DNA of 16,118 nucleotides from an uncultured Bdellovibrio sp. (GTDB taxonomy: Bacteria; Bdellovibrionota; Bdellovibrionia; Bdellovibrionales; Bdellovibrionaceae). Positions 5,181-10,233 of the stretch are shown one piece after another. The notes under the pieces are model-generated. The model saw nothing but the letters and a program-made list of their open reading frames with translations. It did not search any database and was not told the origin of the DNA. Numbering within the stretch: the stretch's first letter is position 1; each line of letters opens with the position of its first letter. Where the stretch lies: positions 1-16,118 of the forward strand of contig NZ_CAMLDV010000077.1 in NCBI RefSeq assembly GCF_946478835.1, in the 5' to 3' direction. A program made the position numbers and the translations under genes.

Positions 5181-7970
5181 GTGAAAAGACTAAAGAGAGT
5201 TTTTGTATTATCGCATGAGTGGAATGTCTTTTTGGTTCTTCTTATTATTATCTCAGTGAGCGTCTTTAGCTGGTGGACTGTGAAAGTGCACTTAGAAAAA
5301 GAATGGAATGCTCGCTTAGAGGCAGAGATTCAGAAAGTGACTTCGACAATTGGTCGGGAGTTTTTTGGTTACGGCCAGGCTCTCACCGATACACGCGCTT
5401 ATTTTCAGTTAAGCGGTGTGCCCAGTCCCAAAGAGTTTCAAACATATATCGAGTCTTCTGAGCTGCTTCGTCGTTTTCCTGGCCTGCAAGGAATTGCTTT
5501 CGCTGAAAAAATCGAAAAAGACGGAACTGCTTCTTTAGAAAAAAGAATGCGCGACAATGGTTATCCTGATTTTAAGTTCTGGCCGGAAGGGGAAAGAGCT
5601 CTTCATACTTCCATCGTTCTTATTCAGCCCGAAGACTGGCGCAATAAAAAAGCGTTGGGATTTGATATGTATTCAGATCTGACTCGACAGTCGGCGATGG
5701 ATAAAGCCGTATTGACGAATTCCTTAGCGATCACAGATCCGGTGGTTTTGGTGCAAGATGATTCGGAGTCGAATCAGCAAGGTTTTTTAATTTATCTGCC
5801 GGTGACTAAAACCACTGATGTGACAGGAGAAGCTGAACCTAAAAGCGCGCTTTTAGGTTTTGTGTATTCGATTGTGCGCATCACGAAGTTTTTTAATGGA
5901 GCTTTAGGCATCCCGCAGTTCTACGACGAGAAGGTCAATTATAAAATTTATCTTTATGAAAAAAAACTCGGGCGCACAATTCCCATCTACGAGCGTTTTC
6001 CCTCTAAAAATATAGATGAGAAAGAGCCCGTAGATATTTCTGTAGATAAAGAAATTCAGGTGTTCGATAAAACGTGGACTCTGCATTTTGAGCCATTGCC
6101 GCATTTCTTTAACTGGTATGAGCGCTACGTTCCTTTTCTTTTTGCTTTTGTGACATTAGTCATGCTCTCTGTGATCTTCTTGGCTTTATGGTCTACGCAG
6201 CAGTTTTTAAAATTCAGTGAGCGCCATAAAGATTCGTTGGCCCAGTTATCAAAAAGTAAATCTACGGAAATCGCTCTTTTTAGAAGACTTAACACTGTGA
6301 TTGCGGATCTTTCCTCTGCCATTGAGGGAAGTAATCTTTTTGAAAAATTCTGTGGGCACTTGGAAAATGTTTTCCAGGTTGAGGACTGTGTGGTTTTCGT
6401 ACGCGAACACAAGGGACCTTTTGAAAAACGTTTTCAAAAAGTTCTAAGATCCTTTCCGGACATTCTTGATGTGCCATTGGAATTTGACGAGCTTTTAAGG
6501 GACGGAGTTCTTTCAACAAAAATTCCCTCTGAGGAGCTCACAAGATTATTGGCACTGTGTCCTCCGGGAGTGCGTGAAACTTTTGAAAATGAATCCTGTT
6601 ATTTGATGCGCTCAGTGCTGCATGAGTCCGGTAAAAGCACTTCGATTCTGGTTATCATGAAAGGACCTGAAGGTCTGGCTGATTCCAAAGTGATGGAATA
6701 TGCTCTGGTCGGGGTGTTCGGTCAGTTTGCGATGTCATACGATAAAGCGATTCTGCTTCGCCGAGCAGAGGACGCGAACTTTATGAAAAGTTCTTTCTTG
6801 GCAAACATGAGTCACGAAATCAGAACGCCGCTGGGAGTGATCGTTGGTTATTCGGAAATTTTAGCCGATGATGAACTTGAAGGGGATGAGAAAACCCAAA
6901 TCGTTAAAAGCATCAAACGCAATGGAAAAGAGCTGGCGCGTTTGATTGATGATATCTTGGATATTTCTAAAGTAGAGGCGGGCAAACTTCATTTTGAAAT
7001 GGCGCAAGTGAATCTAGAAAATCTCATTCATGAAATCAAATCCATTATGGAAGTGCGCGCTTCTGATAAAAAAATTCAGTTCAATATCGCAAAGCTCAGC
7101 AATGTGCCAGGTTATGTTATTACTGATGATGTGAGCCTTAAGCAGATTCTTGTGAACATTGTTGGAAACGCCATTAAGTTCACAGAAAAAGGCGCGGTTA
7201 AACTTTTATATAAGACCTATGTGAATGATGAAAAAGAAGAGTTCTTAGAATTCCAAGTGCAAGACAGCGGTATTGGCATCAGTGAAAAGAATCGCGAAAA
7301 TCTTTTTAAGCCGTTTTCTCAAGGCGATGTTTCAACAACTCGCAAGTATGGCGGCACCGGTCTTGGTTTAGCCCTTTCTCGCCGTTTGGCAGAGCTTTTA
7401 GGAGGGGATTTGTTCCTTCTTGAATCTTCCATAGGAAAAGGCTCTACCTTCTGCTTGCGTATTCCCCTGCGCGGTCTTGCTAAAGAATACCTGAATATGA
7501 AATCCAGCCAAGAGGCGACTGTGCTTAAAGTGGTAAACACTTTTGATGAAAAGCCTTCGCATGCTATTGATTGGTCTTCGTTGGATTTAAAAAATCTTCT
7601 TAAAGGTGTTCGCGTTTTGTTGGTGGAGGACTCTGAAGACAATCAAGAAATCTTTCAACACTTCCTCATGACGGCCGGAGCTGAAGTCACCATTGCTGAT
7701 GATGGAGAAAAAGCTGTGGACGTTGCCTTTAAGAATTCGCCGGATATTATTCTTATGGATATTCAAATCCCTAAGATGGACGGCAAAGAGGCGACCAAGC
7801 GCATTCGTCAAAAAGGATTTACGAAGCCCGTGATTGCGCTGACGGCGCACGCCTTGAATGAAGAGATTGAAAGCTGTCTGGCTGCGGGTTGTAATGGACA
7901 AATCACGAAACCTGTTTCCGGGGAACTTTTGGTTCAAGAGATTTATTTTTATTTAAATCATCGAGGGTAA
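5181..7970 (+). CDS. Membrane hybrid histidine kinase with CHASE sensor and receiver
   Basis: The 929-residue kinase starts at GTG 5181 behind AAGGAAG. TM1 is about 14-34; an extracytoplasmic CHASE-type sensor spans about 60-290, with FPGLQGIAFAEK near 99-110; TM2 is about 316-338. A cytoplasmic segment at 365-525 resembles a GAF domain but is not assigned with certainty. HisKA carries SHEIRTP with phospho-acceptor His545. The ATPase domain has N663 (NIVGNAIKF), DSGIGI (695-700) and GGTGLGL (724-730). A C-terminal receiver (808-929) has Asp860 in ILMDIQIPKMDG, with Thr888 and Lys910. It should sense a periplasmic ligand, autophosphorylate and move phosphate from His545 to Asp860. The Hpt gene begins 4 nt downstream, which fits a phosphorelay to Hpt His40 and then Asp57 of the NtrC-type regulator. 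The ligand is unknown. Confidence 0.93.
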   Translation: MKRLKRVFVLSHEWNVFLVLLIIISVSVFSWWTVKVHLEKEWNARLEAEIQKVTSTIGREFFGYGQALTDTRAYFQLSGVPSPKEFQTYIESSELLRRFPGLQGIAFAEKIEKDGTASLEKRMRDNGYPDFKFWPEGERALHTSIVLIQPEDWRNKKALGFDMYSDLTRQSAMDKAVLTNSLAITDPVVLVQDDSESNQQGFLIYLPVTKTTDVTGEAEPKSALLGFVYSIVRITKFFNGALGIPQFYDEKVNYKIYLYEKKLGRTIPIYERFPSKNIDEKEPVDISVDKEIQVFDKTWTLHFEPLPHFFNWYERYVPFLFAFVTLVMLSVIFLALWSTQQFLKFSERHKDSLAQLSKSKSTEIALFRRLNTVIADLSSAIEGSNLFEKFCGHLENVFQVEDCVVFVREHKGPFEKRFQKVLRSFPDILDVPLEFDELLRDGVLSTKIPSEELTRLLALCPPGVRETFENESCYLMRSVLHESGKSTSILVIMKGPEGLADSKVMEYALVGVFGQFAMSYDKAILLRRAEDANFMKSSFLANMSHEIRTPLGVIVGYSEILADDELEGDEKTQIVKSIKRNGKELARLIDDILDISKVEAGKLHFEMAQVNLENLIHEIKSIMEVRASDKKIQFNIAKLSNVPGYVITDDVSLKQILVNIVGNAIKFTEKGAVKLLYKTYVNDEKEEFLEFQVQDSGIGISEKNRENLFKPFSQGDVSTTRKYGGTGLGLALSRRLAELLGGDLFLLESSIGKGSTFCLRIPLRGLAKEYLNMKSSQEATVLKVVNTFDEKPSHAIDWSSLDLKNLLKGVRVLLVEDSEDNQEIFQHFLMTAGAEVTIADDGEKAVDVAFKNSPDIILMDIQIPKMDGKEATKRIRQKGFTKPVIALTAHALNEEIESCLAAGCNGQITKPVSGELLVQEIYFYLNHRG

Positions 7971-7974
7971 AGGT

Positions 7975-8256
7975 ATGGCTATATTTGATGTGCCTTTAGA
8001 ATCGCGGATAAAATATTTAAAACGGCGGCAAGAAGAGATTGCGAAAATAGATTTTGAAAATCCTGATTGGGACTTTGTAAAGAAAGTCGGGCATCAGATC
8101 AAAGGCAACGCCGTGACTTTCTTGTTTCCTGAATTAACTGAACTAGGAAAGCGTCTTGAAGACGCTTCGGTCTCGCAAGATATAAAACAAATCAAAGAAA
8201 TTTGCGGTGAGCTTGCGCAAAAAGTTTCTGAACTTTTGCGACAACTTGAAAAGTAA
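7975..8256 (+). CDS. Hpt-domain phosphotransfer protein
   Basis: This 93-residue stand-alone histidine phosphotransfer protein is predicted to be all helical. GHQIKGNAVTF (39-49) matches the HxxKG motif, making His40 the phosphorylated residue and Lys43-Gly44 the conserved followers. Its likely role is to shuttle phosphate between receiver Asp860 of the hybrid kinase and Asp57 of the NtrC-family regulator, as LuxU does in Vibrio. It starts 4 nt after the kinase stop, with GAGGG and AAAGG upstream, so it is surely co-transcribed and probably translationally coupled. The length is short but normal for a bare Hpt domain. The T-rich terminator next to its 3' end works on the other strand. Confidence 0.92.
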   Translation: MAIFDVPLESRIKYLKRRQEEIAKIDFENPDWDFVKKVGHQIKGNAVTFLFPELTELGKRLEDASVSQDIKQIKEICGELAQKVSELLRQLEK

Positions 8257-8260
8257 TTTC

Positions 8261-8309
8261 AAAAAAAGGAAGGCCGCCCTTTCCGAAGAATGCACAAGAA
8301 GGGGCGGCC
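8261..8309 (-). terminator. Intrinsic terminator of the predicted sRNA
   Basis: On the minus strand GGCCGCCC (8309-8302) can pair with GGGCGGCC (8279-8272), followed by TTCC and seven T (8267-8261). A shorter alternative hairpin, GGAAAGG with CCTTCC (8284-8278/8273-8268), abuts the T-run directly. No coding gene on this strand needs a terminator here, which supports a separate RNA. Confidence 0.65.
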
Positions 8310-8378
8310 GCTTATCCGTTGCAATCGTGGATTTTTGCGACGGACATATATTCTTTCCGGGGAATATCACCCGACGTC
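8261..8378 (-). ncRNA. Predicted sigma54-driven small RNA, about 118 nt
   Basis: A minus-strand transcript is predicted to start near 8378 (12 bp after the sigma54 -12 box) and end in the T-run at 8267-8261. Predicted structure, 5' to 3': hairpin ATATTC/GAATAT (8367-8362/8353-8348) with a CCCCGG-containing loop; a weaker stem at 8343-8316 with one mismatch; and a GC-rich terminator stem. The span has no convincing reading frame: a GTG frame from 8370 lacks a ribosome binding site and reads through the terminator. Position, size and promoter type resemble Vibrio Qrr RNAs beside luxO. Targets are unknown. Its CUUCCUUU tail is complementary to AAAGGAAG at the kinase ribosome binding site, but both are low-complexity, so this may be chance. 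Confidence 0.55.
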
Positions 8379-8388
8379 ATTTGATAAT

Positions 8389-8404
8389 TGCAAGCCGGGT
8401 GCCT
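8389..8404 (-). promoter_or_regulatory. Sigma54 (-24/-12) promoter of the predicted sRNA
   Basis: AGGCACCCGGCTTGCA on the minus strand matches TGGCAC-N5-TTGCA at every specified base except the first. GG and GC are separated by exactly 10 bp. The predicted start is near 8378. Two copies of the 15-bp motif lie 92 and 116 bp upstream, the usual range for enhancer sites bound by NtrC-family activators, and such an activator is encoded next door. Confidence 0.72.
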
Positions 8405-8462
8405 GACAAAAATATCGTCATTATGCTTTAAATTAGATTTAATACTTAATTTATGTCTTATT

Positions 8463-8477
8463 GTGGCAAATAGCCAC
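8463..8477. promoter_or_regulatory. Copy 2 of the 15-bp motif, putative regulator enhancer
   Basis: GTGGCAAATAGCCAC has perfect 5-bp palindromic arms (GTGGC/GCCAC), extended to 6 bp by flanking T and A. It is centred about 92 bp upstream of the sRNA start and 23 bp, about two helical turns, from copy 3. Confidence 0.6.
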
Positions 8478-8480
8478 ATT

Positions 8481-8511
8481 TTGATTGCGGATATTTGCCT
8501 CGTTGTATAAC
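8481..8511 (+). promoter_or_regulatory. Candidate sigma70 promoter for the NtrC-type regulator
   Basis: TATAAC (8506-8511) is a good -10. Possible -35 boxes are TTGATT (8481-8486, 19-bp spacer) or TTGCGG (8485-8490, 15-bp spacer), neither ideal. The start near 8518 would leave an 18-nt leader with GGAGG at 8527-8531. It overlaps motif copy 3. Confidence 0.4.
8487..8501. promoter_or_regulatory. Copy 3 of the 15-bp motif, putative regulator enhancer
   Basis: On the minus strand this reads GAGGCAAATATCCGC, sharing 12 of 15 bases with copy 2. It is centred about 116 bp upstream of the sRNA start. It also lies inside the candidate promoter of the regulator gene, so binding here could repress the regulator's own transcription. 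Confidence 0.55.
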
Positions 8512-8535
8512 CATAAAGGAAGACCCGGAGGATGC

Positions 8536-9945
8536 ATGGATAAGCAAAAAAAGATCCTTCTCATTGAAGACGACATTGATTTAGCAGAATTAGCGACAGC
8601 TTATTTTCGCCAAAAAGATATCCAAATCATTCATAGCGAGGATCCCCGCGAAGCTCTTCATCAAGTCGTGACCAAAGAAATCCAGCCTGATGCCATCATT
8701 TCAGATTTAAATCTGCCAAGCATGTCGGGGTTGGAATTTATTAAAAGACTTCGTGCCGAAGGAATTCAAATTCCCATTATTTTAATCACGGTTTCAAACG
8801 ATGTTGAAACGGCGGTGGAAGTCATCGAAGCCGGAGCTTATGACTTTGTCGTAAAGCCTTTGCATTTTCCTCAGCTTCTTATTTCTGCGCAAAGAGCTTT
8901 TAAATTTAATAAGCTTAACGCCGAAAATAAGACGTTGCGTGAAACGTTAGACTTAAGCAAAGGTCTGCATCCTGAAGGAATTATCGGAAAAAGCGAAAGC
9001 ATCCTGCGCATTTTAGATCTTGCAAAACGGGTTGCAAAAAGTTCTTCCACGGTTTCTATCTCAGGAGAAAGTGGAACCGGAAAAGAAGTTTTTGCTAAAG
9101 CCATTCACGCGTGGAGTCCGCGCGCTAAAAAGCCTTTTGTCGCCATCAACTGTTCGGCCATTCCAGAAAATCTTTTAGAGTCTGAACTTTTCGGTCACGC
9201 CAAGGGTTCATTCACGGGCGCCGTTGATAAAAAGGTCGGTCTTTTTGAAGAGGCCGACGGTGGAACTTTATTCCTCGACGAGATTGGGGATCTGAATCTC
9301 ACTTTGCAAGCAAAACTTCTTCGCGTCTTGCAGGAAAAAGAAATCAAGCGGGTCGGCGAGAATCAAACACGCTCTGTGGATGTGCGGGTGATTGCGGCCA
9401 CTCACAAAGATCTTCGTCATGAAGTGCAGGAAAAAAGATTCCGCGAAGATTTGTTTTTCCGCCTTAATGTCATTCCAATAAAAATCCCGGCTTTGCGTGA
9501 GCGCAGGGAAGACATTATGCCTCTCGCAGAACATTTTCTAAAAAAGTACAATGCCCTGAATGGTTCAAATATTGTCGGCTTTAAAAAGAACGCCAAAGAA
9601 TATCTTCTGACTCGTCCTTGGCGCGGGAATGTGCGCGAACTTGAAAATGCGATTGAACGCGCGGTTGTATTAACTGTCGGAACGGAGATCGATCAGAGTG
9701 CTTTCACGCTTTTTGAAGAATCTGTCTTAATGGAAAAAACTTTCGACGAAGAGAAAAAGAACGCCTTTGTTTTCCGTTTTGGTGAAGAGGTAGAACCTCT
9801 GCATGAACTTGAAAAAAAGTATGTGCAGTTTGTCTATGAGCGAAATAACAAAGCGAAAGAACAGACGGCGAAAGCTTTGGGAATTGATCGCAAAACTTTG
9901 TATCGAAAACTTCAAGAAATTGAGCCAGGACAAAGTGGAAAATAG
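8536..9945 (+). CDS. NtrC-family sigma54-dependent response regulator
   Basis: The 469-residue regulator has three domains. The receiver (6-120) has Asp57 as phospho-acceptor, an acidic pair at Asp12/Asp13, Thr85 and Lys107. The AAA+ sigma54-interaction domain (about 148-380) has Walker A GESGTGKE (177-184), the sigma54-contact loop as GSFTGA (225-230 region; a common variant of GAFTGA), Walker B GGTLFLDEIGD (242-252) and REDLFFRLNV (303-312). A Fis-type helix-turn-helix (440-461) contains TAKALGIDRKTLYRKL. It should receive phosphate from the Hpt protein, form a ring and open RpoN promoters. The ATG at 8536 is chosen because GGAGG lies just before it; an in-frame TTG at 8485 has no such site. 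Four nearby copies of one motif are its likely targets. The layout parallels luxO, but orthology is not shown. Confidence 0.94.
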   Translation: MDKQKKILLIEDDIDLAELATAYFRQKDIQIIHSEDPREALHQVVTKEIQPDAIISDLNLPSMSGLEFIKRLRAEGIQIPIILITVSNDVETAVEVIEAGAYDFVVKPLHFPQLLISAQRAFKFNKLNAENKTLRETLDLSKGLHPEGIIGKSESILRILDLAKRVAKSSSTVSISGESGTGKEVFAKAIHAWSPRAKKPFVAINCSAIPENLLESELFGHAKGSFTGAVDKKVGLFEEADGGTLFLDEIGDLNLTLQAKLLRVLQEKEIKRVGENQTRSVDVRVIAATHKDLRHEVQEKRFREDLFFRLNVIPIKIPALRERREDIMPLAEHFLKKYNALNGSNIVGFKKNAKEYLLTRPWRGNVRELENAIERAVVLTVGTEIDQSAFTLFEESVLMEKTFDEEKKNAFVFRFGEEVEPLHELEKKYVQFVYERNNKAKEQTAKALGIDRKTLYRKLQEIEPGQSGK

Positions 9946-9947
9946 CA

Positions 9948-9962
9948 GGGGAATTTTGCCCC
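9948..9962. promoter_or_regulatory. Copy 4 of the 15-bp motif, putative regulator enhancer
   Basis: On the minus strand this reads GGGGCAAAATTCCCC, one base different from copy 1. It begins 3 bp after the regulator stop and is centred about 72 bp upstream of the sigma54 start of the small ORF. It could be taken for a short terminator, but the stem is only 4 bp and the following T-content is poor. Confidence 0.5.
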
Positions 9963-10000
9963 AGTGTTTGTATTAAATCAAAATTAACCGGGTCTTATGC

Positions 10001-10016
10001 TGGTGCTAAGGTTGCA
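10001..10016 (+). promoter_or_regulatory. Sigma54 (-24/-12) promoter of the small ORF
   Basis: TGGTGCTAAGGTTGCA has GG and GC exactly 10 bp apart, a perfect TTGCA and TGGTGC against TGGYAC (one mismatch). The start is predicted near 10027, which gives a 20-nt leader containing AGGAGG before the ATG at 10047. Confidence 0.65.
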
Positions 10017-10046
10017 GAACTTCTTGTAGGACAACAGGAGGTTCTT

Positions 10047-10211
10047 ATGAAAGCCCTTATGCGCTTTATACTCGGGATGAGTTTTTTAGCGGCAGTCACC
10101 TATGAAAAACCCACCACCGTTTCTCCGGCGAGAATGATCAGTGCAGCACGCTCTGAGCCTGTGTCTTTGGAAATGCATAAAAAAAGGGGTCACCTCTTAC
10201 AGAAGAGATGA
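10047..10211 (+). CDS. 54-codon small protein under a sigma54 promoter
   Basis: The predicted peptide has 54 residues and no recognised family. Residues 1-17 (MKALMRFILGMSFLAAV) look like a short signal or membrane segment; the rest is basic and polar, with no cysteine. The start is well supported: AGGAGG lies 5 nt before the ATG, and a sigma54 promoter and a motif copy are properly spaced upstream. The last codons and the TGA are encoded inside the hairpin that also terminates lon from the other side, so the C-terminus may be unimportant, the gene may have been shortened, or it may act partly as an RNA. Given its promoter it is a likely output of the adjacent regulator; a secreted signal peptide is possible but untested. 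Confidence 0.55.
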   Translation: MKALMRFILGMSFLAAVTYEKPTTVSPARMISAARSEPVSLEMHKKRGHLLQKR

Positions 10212-10217
10212 CCCCTT
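10184..10217. terminator. Strong intrinsic terminator for lon
   Basis: AAGGGGTCA plus CTCTT (10184-10198) pairs with AAGAG plus TGACCCCTT (10203-10217), with one mismatch and a 4-nt loop. On the minus strand it is followed by seven T, so it ends the lon transcript. On the plus strand only a short T-run follows, but the stem may still stop the small ORF transcript. Confidence 0.85.
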
Positions 10218-10233
10218 AAGGTTCGCACAACAC

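Larger units (their letters stand above)
8257..8535. other. 279-bp gap between the Hpt and regulator genes with sRNA and control sites
   Basis: This gap splits an otherwise tight phosphorelay cluster. From left to right it holds a minus-strand terminator, the body of a predicted sRNA, a sigma54 promoter, an AT-rich stretch (8406-8460), two copies of the 15-bp motif and a sigma70-like promoter for the regulator gene. Other complementary arms include CCGTTGC/GCGACGG (8316-8322/8337-8343) and CACCCG/CGGGTG (8368-8373/8396-8401), so a folded plus-strand leader is also possible. Confidence 0.6.

Noticed and set aside
8143..8370. Minus-strand 75-codon frame across the Hpt 3' end and the sRNA
   Set aside because: Low-complexity Phe/Lys/Leu-rich product, GTG start with no ribosome binding site, antisense to a real gene and passes through the sRNA terminator.
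8272..8410. Cyclic di-GMP (GEMM) riboswitch ahead of the regulator gene
   Set aside because: AGCCGGGTGCC looks a little like the GEMM 3' motif, but the conserved GCAAAGCC part is missing and the same bases form the opposite-strand sigma54 promoter.
9948..9962. Simple terminator after the regulator gene
   Set aside because: The stem is only 4 bp and no T-run follows; similarity to three other intergenic copies makes a binding site more likely.
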